A DNA stretch of 64,000 nt from contig NZ_LIOL01000005.1 in NCBI RefSeq assembly GCF_001418005.1, positions 186,001 to 250,000 on the forward strand, written 5' to 3'. A program made the translations under genes and the position numbers. Every line of letters begins with the position of its first letter. Position 1 is the first letter of the stretch. Below the pieces are notes generated by a model, which saw nothing but the letters and a program-made list of their open reading frames with translations, was not told the DNA's origin and made no database searches. Shown one piece after another: positions 1-8,377 of the stretch. This stretch comes from Chelatococcus sambhunathii (GTDB lineage: Bacteria; Pseudomonadota; Alphaproteobacteria; Rhizobiales; Beijerinckiaceae).

Positions 1-1
1 C

Positions 2-625
2 GTCGACCTCGAGGCCCCGCTCTCGCGCGCCAGCATCCTGCGCCCGGTGCTCTTCGTGCCGCCGTCCATGCCGGCCATGGACCTGCTCGTGAAGATGCAG
101 ACGACGCGCACGCATATGGCCCTCGTCATCGACGAATATGGTGGCACCGATGGCCTCGTCTCGATGGAGGACATCGTTGAGATGATCGTGGGCGACATCG
201 AGGACGAGCACGACGACGAGGAGGCCTCGCAGATCGTCGCCGACGGCGACGAACGCTGGATCATCGATGCGCGCGCCAGCCTCGAGGACGTCTCGGAGGC
301 TCTCGGCGTCGAACTCGCCGACGCTGATATCGCCGAGGAGGTCGATACGCTCGGCGGCCTCATCGTCACCCTCGCCGGCCGCGTGCCGGTACGCGGCGAG
401 CTTGTGCCGGGGCCCGAAGGCCTCGAATTCGAGATTCTCGATGCCGATCCGCGCCGCCTGAAAAAGATCCGCATCCACAAGGTCAGGACCGAGCCGGCCC
501 TGGTGCGCCGCGCGGCCCGCAGGGCCGAGGGCGGGGCGGAAGAGGCGCCTGCGCCCGTGACGGAAGACAACGTGACTGCGGCGCGGGATGCGCTGGAGGA
601 CCAGAAGCCGGGAGCCGCCGCTTGA
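2..625 (+). CDS. CorC/TlyC-like CBS-domain protein (5' partial)
   Basis: The frame is open from the first bases of the window, so the N-terminus lies upstream; the first in-window start-like codon (GTG at 47) is internal. The visible part starts inside the CBS pair (motif DEYGGTDGLVSMEDIVE around residues 38-54) and continues into the CorC_HlyC transporter-associated domain (ERWIIDARASLEDVSEALG, then DTLGGLIVTLAGRVP), ending in an Ala/Glu-rich tail. Family members are cytoplasmic or membrane-associated proteins linked to Mg/Co efflux or to unknown roles (often mis-called hemolysins). Its stop codon overlaps the TTG start of lnt (TTGA), so the two are probably translationally coupled, as is usual in the rhizobial ybeY-corC-lnt order. 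Confidence 0.9.
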   Translation, partial: VDLEAPLSRASILRPVLFVPPSMPAMDLLVKMQTTRTHMALVIDEYGGTDGLVSMEDIVEMIVGDIEDEHDDEEASQIVADGDERWIIDARASLEDVSEALGVELADADIAEEVDTLGGLIVTLAGRVPVRGELVPGPEGLEFEILDADPRRLKKIRIHKVRTEPALVRRAARRAEGGAEEAPAPVTEDNVTAARDALEDQKPGAAA

Positions 626-2277
626 CGCTCGCCGGCTTCGCGCGCGGCGTCGTCCTGTCCTGGGGATGGCGACGGCGCCTGACGGCCTTCGCCGCGGGGG
701 GGCTCGCCGCCCTCGCCATGCCGCCTTTCGGGCTCTGGCCCGTGCTCGCCGTCAGCCTGCCGCTCGCCGTCTGGCTCATTGACGGGGCGGGTGGGCGCAC
801 GCCGATGCGCACCGTGCTGGCGGCCGCGGCGACCGGCTGGTGGTTCGGCTTCGGCTATTTTCTCGCCGGCCTGTGGTGGCTCGGCGCCGCCTTCCTGGTG
901 GAGGCGGACGAGTTCGCCTGGGCGTTGCCGCTCGGCGTCGTCGGCCTGCCCGCGGGGCTCGCCTTCTTCTATGCTCTCGGCTTCGGCCTCGCCCGGCTCA
1001 TCTGGTCTCCCGGCCCGGCGCGCATCCTCGCCCTCGCCACGGGCCTTGCCGTTGCCGAATGGCTGCGCGGCCACATCCTCACGGGCTTTCCCTGGAACAG
1101 CCTCGGCATGGCCCTCGGCCAGCAGCTGCACCTGGCGCAGGTGGCGTCCCTCGTCGGGCTCTACGGCCTGACGGTGCTTGCGGCGGCGATTCTCGCGGCA
1201 CCGGCGACCCTCGCCGACGACGGCGGGCACTGGCGTCGTGCGGGGCCGACGGTCGCCGGCCTGCTCGTCCTCGCCGCCATGGCCGGCTACGGATTGTGGC
1301 GGCTGCCCGGAAGCCCCTCACCGACCGTGCCGGGCGTTGCGTTGCGCATCATGCAGCCAAACCTGCCGCAGGATGCCAAGTTCCGTCCCGAGAACCGGGA
1401 GGCGATCCTCAACCGCTATCTTGCGCTCAGCGACAACGGGCCCGCCGTGCAGGGTGACGGCGTCGCGCCTGCCGGTGCGGCTCGGGGCATGGATGGCGTC
1501 ACCCATCTCGTCTGGCCCGAAAGCGCCTTTCCATTCCTTCTCGCGCGCGACCCCGATGCCCTTGGCGCCATCGCGGCGCTTCTGCCGCCCGGGGCTGTGC
1601 TCGTCACGGGCGCCGCGCGGGCGATGGAGCCGCTCCCCGGCGAGACGAGCCTGCGCTTCTTCAATGCGGTCCAGGTCGTCGACGACGAAGGCCGCATCAC
1701 CGGCATCTACGACAAGGTTCACCTTGTCCCCTTCGGCGAATACCTGCCGCTGGACGGGCTGCTGCGCCGTCTGGGCCTGCGCCAGTTCGTGCATGCGCCG
1801 GGCGGCTTCGAGGCCGGGCGCGAGCGAACCGTCCTGCCGGTGCCGGGCCTGCCGCCGGTGGCGGCGCTCATCTGCTACGAGGCGATCTTTCCGGGCGCGG
1901 TGGTGCCGCAGGACGGCACGCGTCCCGGCGTTCTGATCAATGTCACGAACGATGCCTGGTTCGGTGAGACGCCCGGCCCCTACCAGCACATGGCGCAAGC
2001 CCGGCTACGCAGCATTGAGGAAGGTATTCCTCTCGTGCGGGCGGCCAACACCGGCATCTCGGCGGTCGCCGACGGCTACGGCCGGGTCATCGCCTCGCTG
2101 CCGCTGGGGACGGAGGGGATTCTCGATGCCCCCTTGCCTGAAGCGCTGTCACCGACGATTTATGCCCGGCTCGGGGATGTGGTATTCTGGTTCTTCACCT
2201 TGAGTGTAGCCGCCGGCGCGATGACCGCACGGCGACATGGCCGGGTGGGCCGCGACGAACGGACGGGAAGACCATGA
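622..2277 (+). CDS. lnt: apolipoprotein N-acyltransferase
   Basis: Inner-membrane enzyme that adds the third acyl chain to the N-terminal cysteine of lipoproteins. The 551-residue product has an N-terminal multi-span membrane half (about residues 1-230) followed by a nitrilase-type (CN_hydrolase) periplasmic domain. The catalytic triad is visible: E300 in VWPESAFP, K365 in IYDKVHLVPFGEYLP and C418 in ALICYEAIFPG. The start is a TTG that overlaps the upstream stop; its stop overlaps the ATG of the next gene (ATGA). In Sinorhizobium the same lnt gene is known as actA (acid tolerance) and is followed by the regulator phrR, matching this layout. The N-terminal start is less certain than the rest. 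Confidence 0.95.
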   Translation: MTLAGFARGVVLSWGWRRRLTAFAAGGLAALAMPPFGLWPVLAVSLPLAVWLIDGAGGRTPMRTVLAAAATGWWFGFGYFLAGLWWLGAAFLVEADEFAWALPLGVVGLPAGLAFFYALGFGLARLIWSPGPARILALATGLAVAEWLRGHILTGFPWNSLGMALGQQLHLAQVASLVGLYGLTVLAAAILAAPATLADDGGHWRRAGPTVAGLLVLAAMAGYGLWRLPGSPSPTVPGVALRIMQPNLPQDAKFRPENREAILNRYLALSDNGPAVQGDGVAPAGAARGMDGVTHLVWPESAFPFLLARDPDALGAIAALLPPGAVLVTGAARAMEPLPGETSLRFFNAVQVVDDEGRITGIYDKVHLVPFGEYLPLDGLLRRLGLRQFVHAPGGFEAGRERTVLPVPGLPPVAALICYEAIFPGAVVPQDGTRPGVLINVTNDAWFGETPGPYQHMAQARLRSIEEGIPLVRAANTGISAVADGYGRVIASLPLGTEGILDAPLPEALSPTIYARLGDVVFWFFTLSVAAGAMTARRHGRVGRDERTGRP

Positions 2278-2708
2278 GAACAGCGCCTGCGAGCGTCAAG
2301 AAAGTCCCCAATCCGATCGACAAGCACGTCGGCAGTCGCGTGCGCATGCGACGCATGTTCGTCGGCATGAGCCAGGAAAAGCTTGGCGAATCCCTCGGCC
2401 TGACTTTCCAGCAGGTGCAGAAGTACGAAAAGGGCACGAACCGCATCGGCGCGAGCCGCCTCCAGCAGATCGCCAAGGTGCTCGGCGTGCCGGTAGAGTT
2501 TTTCTTTGACGGCGCGCCGGCGGCGGACGGCGTCATCGGCGGTGGCTTCGCCGAGGCGCCATCCTCGAGCTATGTGTCCGACTTCCTGTCGACGAGCGAG
2601 GGCGTGCAGCTCACCAAGGCCTTCATCCGCATCAAGGACGCGAAGGTGCGCCGGCGCATCGTCGACCTCGTCGTCGCTCTCGCCGATACGGAAGGCGAGG
2701 ACGCCTGA
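2274..2708 (+). CDS. XRE-family regulator, PhrR-like
   Basis: A 144-residue DNA-binding protein with one Cro/C1-type helix-turn-helix near residues 15-75 (GSRVRMRRMFVGMSQEKLGE, then LTFQQVQKYEKGTNRIGASR) and a short C-terminal region of about 65 residues ending in an Arg/Val-rich helix (VRRRIVDLVVAL). It overlaps the end of lnt by four bases, so it is probably in the same transcript. The position between lnt and metK is the position of phrR, a low-pH-induced regulator in Sinorhizobium; the function here is inferred only from that synteny and from the fold. Confidence 0.88.
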   Translation: MRTAPASVKKVPNPIDKHVGSRVRMRRMFVGMSQEKLGESLGLTFQQVQKYEKGTNRIGASRLQQIAKVLGVPVEFFFDGAPAADGVIGGGFAEAPSSSYVSDFLSTSEGVQLTKAFIRIKDAKVRRRIVDLVVALADTEGEDA

Positions 2709-2811
2709 CGCCGTCCGTTTCGTTCGCTCTATCGAACCCGTCCGTCATTCCATCTTGACCCTGTGCGTCCGGGCTGTCACAACACCTCGCCTTTGGGCCA
2801 GAGCCCGTTCC

Positions 2812-2836
2812 GACCGGACTGCGATGCAATCCGGTC
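2812..2836 (+). promoter_or_regulatory. stem-loop in the metK leader
   Basis: A perfect 7-bp inverted repeat (GACCGGA / TCCGGTC) with an 11-base loop lies 65 bases before the metK start, in the 193-base gap after the XRE gene. No uridine tract follows, so it is not a standard terminator. I could not match the gap to SAM-II or SAM/SAH riboswitch consensus elements. It may be a leader structure or chance. Confidence 0.3.
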
Positions 2837-2901
2837 TGTAACACGGTCTCTTTCCTGGAGCTCGGAGACGGGCCTTGGCGTGTGACGAAAGGATCGGGAA
2901 C

Positions 2902-4086
2902 GTGGCGCGTTCGGACTATCTCTTCACCAGCGAATCCGTTTCGGAAGGCCATCCTGACAAGGTCTGCGACCGGATCTCGGACACGATTGTCGACGCCTAT
3001 CTCGGCGCCATGCCGGAGGCGCGCGTCGCCTGCGAGACGCTGGCGACCACCAACCGCGTCGTCATCGCCGGCGAGGTGCGCGGCCCGTCCGACATCACGA
3101 ACGACTATCTCGCCCACCTCGCCCGCCTTGCCATCAAGGACATCGGCTACGAGCAGGAAGGCTTCCACTGGGAGACGGCCAAGGTCGAGGTACACCTCCA
3201 TGCCCAGTCGGCGCACATCGCGCAGGGCGTCGATGCTTCCGGCAACAAGGACGAGGGCGCCGGCGACCAGGGCATCATGTTCGGCTACGCCTGCCGCGAG
3301 ACGCCCGAGCTGATGCCCGCCCCGATCTACTACGCTCACGAGATCCTCAAGACGCTGACCGCCGCGCGCAAGTCCGGCGAGACCGGCCTGCTCGGTCCCG
3401 ACGCCAAGAGCCAGGTGACGGTGCGCTACGCCGACGGCAAGCCGGTCGGCGTCACCCAGATCGTGGTCTCGACCCAGCACATCGAGAGCCATGCCGGCAA
3501 GGAGCTGACCTCGCACGACATCCGCGCGATCGTGGAGCCCTATGTGCGCAAGTCGCTGCCCGCAGGCTGGGTCGACGACAAGACCGTCTGGCACGTCAAC
3601 CCGACGGGCAAGTTCGTGATTGGCGGTCCGGATGGCGACTGCGGCCTGACCGGGCGCAAGATCATCGTCGACACCTACGGCGGGGCGGCGCCGCACGGGG
3701 GCGGTGCCTTCTCGGGCAAGGACCCGACCAAGGTCGACCGCTCGGCCGCCTATGCCGCGCGCTACCTCGCCAAGAACGTGGTGGCGGCGGGCCTCGCCCA
3801 GCGCTGCACCATCCAGCTCTCCTACGCCATCGGCGTCTCCAGGCCCCTGTCGCTCTATGTCGACCTGCACGGCACCGGCGAGGTCGAGGAGGCACGGCTC
3901 GAGCGCGTGCTCATGGACGTGATGGACCTGTCGCCGCGCGGCATCCGCCAGCACCTCGGCCTCAACCGGCCGATCTACGCCCGCACCTCGGCCTACGGTC
4001 ATTTCGGCCGCGCTCCCGAGGCGGACGGTGGCTTCTCCTGGGAGCGCACCGATCTCGCCGGCGCCATCCGCGCCGCGCTCGGCTGA
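2902..4086 (+). CDS. metK: S-adenosylmethionine synthetase
   Basis: Makes SAM from methionine and ATP in the cytoplasm. I chose the GTG at 2902 because it gives the family's normal N-terminus ([20 protein letters not shown]) and has an AAAGGA ribosome site about eight bases upstream; an upstream TTG at 2875 would add nine atypical residues. The 394-residue product carries the ATP/Met-binding H17-P-D19-K20, the ATP-loop motif [12 protein letters not shown] near residue 120 and the glycine-rich [16 protein letters not shown] near residue 267. Length fits the family. The trmB gene follows with a 22-base gap. Confidence 0.97.
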   Translation: MARSDYLFTSESVSEGHPDKVCDRISDTIVDAYLGAMPEARVACETLATTNRVVIAGEVRGPSDITNDYLAHLARLAIKDIGYEQEGFHWETAKVEVHLHAQSAHIAQGVDASGNKDEGAGDQGIMFGYACRETPELMPAPIYYAHEILKTLTAARKSGETGLLGPDAKSQVTVRYADGKPVGVTQIVVSTQHIESHAGKELTSHDIRAIVEPYVRKSLPAGWVDDKTVWHVNPTGKFVIGGPDGDCGLTGRKIIVDTYGGAAPHGGGAFSGKDPTKVDRSAAYAARYLAKNVVAAGLAQRCTIQLSYAIGVSRPLSLYVDLHGTGEVEEARLERVLMDVMDLSPRGIRQHLGLNRPIYARTSAYGHFGRAPEADGGFSWERTDLAGAIRAALG

Positions 4087-4108
4087 GGCAGGTATCCGGA
4101 CGACACGC

Positions 4109-4798
4109 GTGATCGCGGAGCAGGACAGGGGCGGCGCCTTCTTCGGGCGCCGCAAGGGCCACAAGCTGCGCGACAACCACGCCCGCCTGCTGGCGGAGGT
4201 GTTGCCGCGGCTGCGCCTGCCGGCGGGCACGGATAAGCTCGCCCCCGCGGGCCTGTTCCCGCATCCGGTCCGTGAGGTCTGGCTCGAGATCGGCTTCGGC
4301 GGCGGCGAGCACCTTCTCGCCCGCGCCCGCGAGAACCCGGACATCGGCTTCATTGGCTGCGAGCCCTTCGTCAATGGCATGGCGAAGCTCCTTGCCGGCG
4401 TCGAGGAGCACGCCATCGCCAACCTGCGTGTCTGGGACGATGATGCGACCCTCGTCCTGCCGCGTCTGCCCGAGGCCTCTATCGGGCGCGTCTTCGTGCT
4501 CTATCCCGACCCCTGGCCGAAGCGCCGCCACCGCAAGCGGCGCTTCATCGGCGAGGAAACCCTCGCCGCGCTCGCGCGCGTCATGCGGCCGGGCGCCGAG
4601 CTGCGCTTCGCCACCGACATCGACGACTATGCCGCCTGGGCGCTGGCGCGGATCGACCGCAGCGGCCTCTTCGCCTGGCGGGCCGAACGAGCGGACGACT
4701 GGCGCCGGCCCTGGACGGGCTGGCCCGGCACGCGCTACGAGGCCAAGGCGCTGCGGGAAGGGCGCCTGCCGATGTATCTCACCTTCGTGCGGCGCTGA
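4109..4798 (+). CDS. trmB: tRNA (guanine-N7-)-methyltransferase
   Basis: SAM-dependent enzyme that makes m7G46 in the tRNA variable loop. The 229-residue product has the SAM-binding motif LEIGFGGGEHLL near residue 58, the family signature YPDPWPKRRHRKRRF near 131-145, and the C-terminal TRYEAKALREGRLPMYLTF. An in-frame start inside metK (4028) would add 27 residues unlike the family; GTG 4109 is preferred, giving the usual length. It follows metK directly, so it receives SAM-synthetase transcription. In most Rhizobiales rimP-nusA come next; here the next gene is rpsA, so the order is rearranged. Confidence 0.93.
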   Translation: MIAEQDRGGAFFGRRKGHKLRDNHARLLAEVLPRLRLPAGTDKLAPAGLFPHPVREVWLEIGFGGGEHLLARARENPDIGFIGCEPFVNGMAKLLAGVEEHAIANLRVWDDDATLVLPRLPEASIGRVFVLYPDPWPKRRHRKRRFIGEETLAALARVMRPGAELRFATDIDDYAAWALARIDRSGLFAWRAERADDWRRPWTGWPGTRYEAKALREGRLPMYLTFVRR

Positions 4799-4833
4799 CG
4801 GGTTCCTTTTCCCCGTCGCTCGGCCGTTTCCGC

Positions 4834-4862
4834 TTGTGGAAAAGCCGCGTTTTCGTTATGAC
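4834..4862 (+). promoter_or_regulatory. candidate sigma-70 promoter for rpsA
   Basis: TTGTGG (4834-4839) and TATGAC (4857-4862) are separated by 17 bases, a fair match to the alphaproteobacterial vegetative consensus in an otherwise GC-rich gap. It would give a leader of about 270 bases before rpsA. Not tested; matches of this quality also occur by chance. Confidence 0.4.
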
Positions 4863-5039
4863 ACCACCGTTCGGTGGGGCGCTGCATCCTGTGTGCGGCG
4901 GAGTTTGCCATTAGCTTCGTGCGAGATGGGCTCCGTGCCGCAAGACCCCCGCTCCCCGACATTGATCAGACGCTCTCCGTCGCCGGTTCAAGACGCCGGC
5001 ACGGCCGCCGGGCCGCATGGTGCAGGCGGGCGGCCACTA

Positions 5040-5069
5040 CCGCATGGAATACGTGCGTATTCCGTGCGG
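5040..5069 (+). promoter_or_regulatory. 14-bp hairpin in the rpsA leader
   Basis: The 30-base stretch folds as a 14-bp stem (one G-U pair) closed by a TG turn: CCGCATGGAATACG / CGTATTCCGTGCGG. It lies 70 bases before the rpsA start. There is no T-run after it, so it is not a terminator. In E. coli, hairpins in the rpsA leader are needed for S1 translation and its autogenous control; a similar role here is an inference. Confidence 0.55.
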
Positions 5070-5139
5070 CCGGCGACAGGGGGCGTGATGCAACACCAGC
5101 CGCCGGCGTTGTCCGCCTTGATCGGCGTTAGGAGACCGA

Positions 5140-6843
5140 ATGTCCGTATCCGCTCACCAGGCCCCGTCCCGTGAAGATTTCGCGGCGCTTCTCGAAGAGT
5201 CCTTCTCGCATGCCGAGCCCGTCGAGGGTTCCGTCGTCAAGGGCCGCGTCGTCGCCATCGAGAAGGACGTCGCCGTCATTGATATCGGCCTGAAGACCGA
5301 AGGCCGCGTTGCTCTCAAGGAATTCGTCGGTCCGGGTCGGGACCAGTCGCTCGAGGTGGGTGACGAGGTCGAGGTTTACCTGGAGCGCATCGAGAATGCG
5401 CTCGGTGAAGCCGTCATCTCGCGCGACAAGGCGCGCCGGGAAGAGAGCTGGGTCAAGCTCGAGAAGGCCTTCGAGGACAATGAGAAGGTCACAGGCATCA
5501 TCTTCAACCAGGTCAAGGGCGGCTATACCGTCGACCTCGACGGTGCCGTGGCCTTCCTGCCGCGTTCGCAGGTCGACATCCGTCCGGTGCGCGACGTCAC
5601 GCCGCTCATGGGCGTGCCGCAGCCGTTCCAGATCCTCAAGATGGACCGCCGCCGCGGCAACATCGTCGTCTCGCGCCGCACGGTGCTCGAGGAGACGCGC
5701 GCCGAGGCCCGTTCCGAGCTCGTGGCCAACCTCGAGGAGGGGCAGGTCGTCGAGGGTGTGGTCAAGAACATCACCGAGTACGGCGCCTTCGTCGACCTCG
5801 GCGGCATCGACGGCCTGCTGCACGTCACCGACATGGCGTGGCGGCGCGTCAACCACCCGACCGACGTCGTCTCGATCGGCCAGACCGTCAAGGTCAAGAT
5901 CATCAAGATCAACCACGAGACGCACCGCATCTCGCTCGGCATCAAGCAGCTGCTGGCCGATCCGTGGGAAGGCATCGCCGGCCGCTACCCGGTCAACGCC
6001 CGCTTCAAGGGCCGCGTGACGAACATCACCGACTACGGTGCGTTCGTCGAGCTCGAGCCGGGCATCGAGGGCCTCATCCACGTCTCCGAGATGAGCTGGA
6101 CGAAGAAGAACGTCCACCCCGGCAAGATCGTGTCGACCTCCCAGGAGGTCGAGGTGCAGATTCTCGAGGTCGATCCGGTCAAGCGCCGCATCTCGCTCGG
6201 CCTCAAGCAGACCCTGCAGAACCCGTGGGATGCCTTCGCCGAGAAGTTCCCGATCGGTTCCGTCGTCGAGGGCGAGGTCAAGAACAAGACCGAATTCGGC
6301 CTCTTCATCGGTCTCGACGGCGACGTCGACGGCATGGTCCACCTGTCGGATCTCGACTGGAACCGTCCCGGCGAGCAGGTCATCGAGGAGTTCAAGAAGG
6401 GCGACGTGGTGCGTGCCGTCGTTCTCGACGTCGACGTCGAGAAGGAGCGCATCTCGCTCGGCATCAAGCAGCTCGAGGGCGACCCCTTCGCCGATGCCGG
6501 CGATGTCAAGAAGGGCGCCGTCGTCACCTGCGAGGTGGTCGAGGTGAAGGATTCCGGCATCGAGGTGAAGATCGTCGACACCGACATGACCGCCTTCATC
6601 CGCCGCGCCGAGCTCGCGCGGGACCGCTCCGAGCAGCGCCCCGAGCGCTTCGCCCCGGGCGAGAAGGTCGATGCCCGCGTCGTGCAGTTCGACCGCAAGG
6701 CCCGCCGCATCCAGCTCTCCATCAAGGCCCTCGAGGTCGCGGAGGAGAAGGAGGCGATCGCCCAGTACGGTTCGACCGACTCGGGCGCCTCGCTCGGCGA
6801 CATCCTCGGCGCCGCCCTCAAGCGCGCCAACGAGAAGAAGTAA
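5140..6843 (+). CDS. rpsA: 30S ribosomal protein S1
   Basis: RNA-binding ribosomal protein that helps mRNA load on the 30S subunit. The 567-residue product has six S1 (OB-fold) repeats; repeated signatures are easily seen, such as VKNITEYGAFVDLGGIDGLL, VTNITDYGAFVELEPGIEGL and VKNKTEFGLFIGLDGDVDGM, each followed by a RISLGIKQL-type end. AGGAG at 5130-5134 sits five bases before the ATG. It is probably a single-gene unit: a leader of about 270 bases upstream and a strong intrinsic terminator downstream. In most Rhizobiales cmk precedes rpsA; cmk is absent here. Confidence 0.98.
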   Translation: MSVSAHQAPSREDFAALLEESFSHAEPVEGSVVKGRVVAIEKDVAVIDIGLKTEGRVALKEFVGPGRDQSLEVGDEVEVYLERIENALGEAVISRDKARREESWVKLEKAFEDNEKVTGIIFNQVKGGYTVDLDGAVAFLPRSQVDIRPVRDVTPLMGVPQPFQILKMDRRRGNIVVSRRTVLEETRAEARSELVANLEEGQVVEGVVKNITEYGAFVDLGGIDGLLHVTDMAWRRVNHPTDVVSIGQTVKVKIIKINHETHRISLGIKQLLADPWEGIAGRYPVNARFKGRVTNITDYGAFVELEPGIEGLIHVSEMSWTKKNVHPGKIVSTSQEVEVQILEVDPVKRRISLGLKQTLQNPWDAFAEKFPIGSVVEGEVKNKTEFGLFIGLDGDVDGMVHLSDLDWNRPGEQVIEEFKKGDVVRAVVLDVDVEKERISLGIKQLEGDPFADAGDVKKGAVVTCEVVEVKDSGIEVKIVDTDMTAFIRRAELARDRSEQRPERFAPGEKVDARVVQFDRKARRIQLSIKALEVAEEKEAIAQYGSTDSGASLGDILGAALKRANEKK

Positions 6844-6911
6844 GCCGCGATCTTCGTTGCGGGACGGCCATGCTGCCCCGCAGCACGATCTGCAGGTGAT
6901 CCTCGCAAGCG

Positions 6912-6938
6912 ACCCGCCCGGCCTCCGGGCGGGTTTTG
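6912..6938 (+). terminator. intrinsic terminator of rpsA
   Basis: Perfect 9-bp stem CCCGCCCGG / CCGGGCGGG (6913-6921 and 6925-6933) with a CCT loop, followed directly by TTTTGCTTTG. It lies about 70 bases after the rpsA stop. Confidence 0.9.
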
Positions 6939-7040
6939 CTTTGCCTGCTTTTTGTCACCGCCCCGCCTTGCCCGTGACGGGGCCCGGGGCTAGTGTCCAC
7001 GGCGTCCCGACCAGCCGAGGTGAAGAGCCGAGCTTCGCCA

Positions 7041-8009
7041 ATGACATACGATGCCGACATCATGGCAGACCGCCGGCGCCTGAGGCGCAAGCTCTCGTTC
7101 TGGCGTGTCCTTGCCGTCTTCGCCCTCATCGCCGTCGTGGTCGCGCTCGGTGCGCGGTTCGGCGCGGGTTCGGTGGTCACGGGTGACCAGATCGCCGCCA
7201 TCCGCATCGGCGGCTTCATCAGTGGCGACCAGCGCACGCTCGACCTCATCAGGCGAGTCAAGGACGCCCGCTCGGTGCGCGCCGTGCTGGTGCGCGTCGA
7301 CAGCCCCGGCGGCACCACCTCCGGCGCCGAGGCGATCTATACGGCGCTGCGCGAGCTCGCCGCGGAGAAGCCGACGGTCGCGCTCGTCGACGGCCTCGCC
7401 GCCTCCGGCGGCTATATCACCGCCCTTGCGGCCGAGCGCATCGTCTCGCGCGATACCTCGCTCGTCGGCTCCATCGGTGTCCTGATCCAGTATCCCAACC
7501 TCGCCGGCCTGCTCGACACCCTCGGAGTGAAGGTGGAGGAAGTGAAGTCGAGCCCGCTCAAGGCGGCGCCGAACGGGTTCGAGCCCACTTCGCCGGAGGC
7601 GCGCGCCGCGCTCGAGAGCGTCGTTCGCGATTCCTTCGCCTGGTTCAAGGGCCTTGTCGGCCAGCGTCGCTCCCTCTCCGGCCCCGCGCTCGACCAGGTA
7701 TCCGACGGGCGTGTCTTCACCGGTCGCCAGGCGAAGGAACTTGGTCTCGTCGACGAACTCGGCGGCCAGCGCCAGGCGGTGGCATGGCTCGAGAAGGAGA
7801 AGAAGCTCGCCAGCGATCTGCCGGTCCGGGAATGGAAGGCCGAGAGCGAGCGGCTCGGCCTGTCGTTCTGGTCGCTCCTCGGCCGCGCGGCAGCTTTCGC
7901 CGGTTATGACGACCTGGCCGGTGCGCTGCGGGCGGCTGCGCTGCGCGAAGAAGCGGGACGGCTTGACGGTCTCCTCGCCGTCTGGCACCCTTCGCTTCAA
8001 AATAATTGA
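7041..8009 (+). CDS. sppA: signal peptide peptidase SppA (short form)
   Basis: Membrane-anchored serine protease (family S49) that degrades leftover signal peptides. The 322-residue product has a basic N-terminus, one membrane segment near residues 18-40 and the protease core. The Ser/Lys dyad is visible as S122 (GLAASGGYI) and K174 (SSPLKAAPNG); the 52-residue spacing equals that of the Bacillus enzyme. ATG 7041 is preferred over the GTG at 6993 because the extra 16 residues are not family-like; ATG 7062 is also possible. It precedes ihfB, the usual alphaproteobacterial order. Confidence 0.92.
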   Translation: MTYDADIMADRRRLRRKLSFWRVLAVFALIAVVVALGARFGAGSVVTGDQIAAIRIGGFISGDQRTLDLIRRVKDARSVRAVLVRVDSPGGTTSGAEAIYTALRELAAEKPTVALVDGLAASGGYITALAAERIVSRDTSLVGSIGVLIQYPNLAGLLDTLGVKVEEVKSSPLKAAPNGFEPTSPEARAALESVVRDSFAWFKGLVGQRRSLSGPALDQVSDGRVFTGRQAKELGLVDELGGQRQAVAWLEKEKKLASDLPVREWKAESERLGLSFWSLLGRAAAFAGYDDLAGALRAAALREEAGRLDGLLAVWHPSLQNN

Positions 8010-8017
8010 AATTTCAA
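7996..8017. promoter_or_regulatory. AT-rich palindromes before ihfB
   Basis: Two overlapping inverted repeats, TTCAA-N5-TTGAA (7996-8010) and the perfect 12-base TTGAAATTTCAA (8006-8017), overlap the sppA stop and lie 18 bases before the ihfB start. This short AT-rich island stands out from about 68-70% GC surroundings. It has a two-mismatch resemblance to an IHF site; autoregulation is only a suggestion. Confidence 0.35.
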
Positions 8018-8034
8018 AGAGATAGGCGGGGGAT

Positions 8035-8364
8035 ATGATCAAGTCCGAGCTCGTGTTGCGGATCGCCGAGCAGAATCCGCACCTCTACCAGCGCGATGTC
8101 GAGAATATCGTCAATGCGATCCTCGAGGAGATTACTCGCGCGCTCGCGCGAGGCGATCGGGTCGAGCTGCGCGGGTTCGGCGCCTTTTCGGTCAAGCAGC
8201 GCAATGCGCGCGTTGGCCGCAACCCGCGCACGGGCGAGACGGTCGATGTTGCATCGAAGATGATTCCCGTCTTCAAGACCGGCAAGGAGATGCGCCTGCG
8301 CCTCAACGGCAGCGCCGCCGCCCCGGCGGCGGGCAGGAAGGCCGCCGTGAGCGTGAGCGCGTGA
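8035..8364 (+). CDS. ihfB: integration host factor beta subunit
   Basis: Small nucleoid protein that pairs with IHF alpha to bend DNA at specific sites. The 109-residue product matches the HU/IHF family along its length: [20 protein letters not shown] at the N-terminus, [20 protein letters not shown] at the DNA-binding arm and [11 protein letters not shown] at the intercalating-proline loop. The C-terminus has an Ala-rich extension. AGGCGGGGG lies just before the ATG. It follows sppA and precedes a LapA-like gene, a conserved order in Rhizobiales. Confidence 0.96.
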   Translation: MIKSELVLRIAEQNPHLYQRDVENIVNAILEEITRALARGDRVELRGFGAFSVKQRNARVGRNPRTGETVDVASKMIPVFKTGKEMRLRLNGSAAAPAAGRKAAVSVSA

Positions 8365-8377
8365 GGGAAGTGGAGCC

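Larger units (their letters stand above)
4799..5139. other. 341-base gap: rpsA promoter and leader
   Basis: No coding sequence is convincing here. The gap holds a candidate vegetative promoter (4834-4862) and, downstream, a long leader that ends with a strong 14-bp hairpin (5040-5069) and a clear AGGAG ribosome site at 5130-5134. A weak GACGGG/CCCGTC inverted repeat right after trmB (about 4797-4817) could help end the trmB transcript. Confidence 0.6.

Noticed and set aside
2632-4422. 596-residue open frame on the - strand opposite metK and trmB
   Set aside because: Product has no family likeness, and the + strand metK and trmB are unmistakable; long antisense frames are expected at this GC content.
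5128-6342. 404-residue open frame on the - strand opposite rpsA
   Set aside because: Asp/Leu/Glu-rich low-complexity translation that mirrors the S1 repeats; not a gene.
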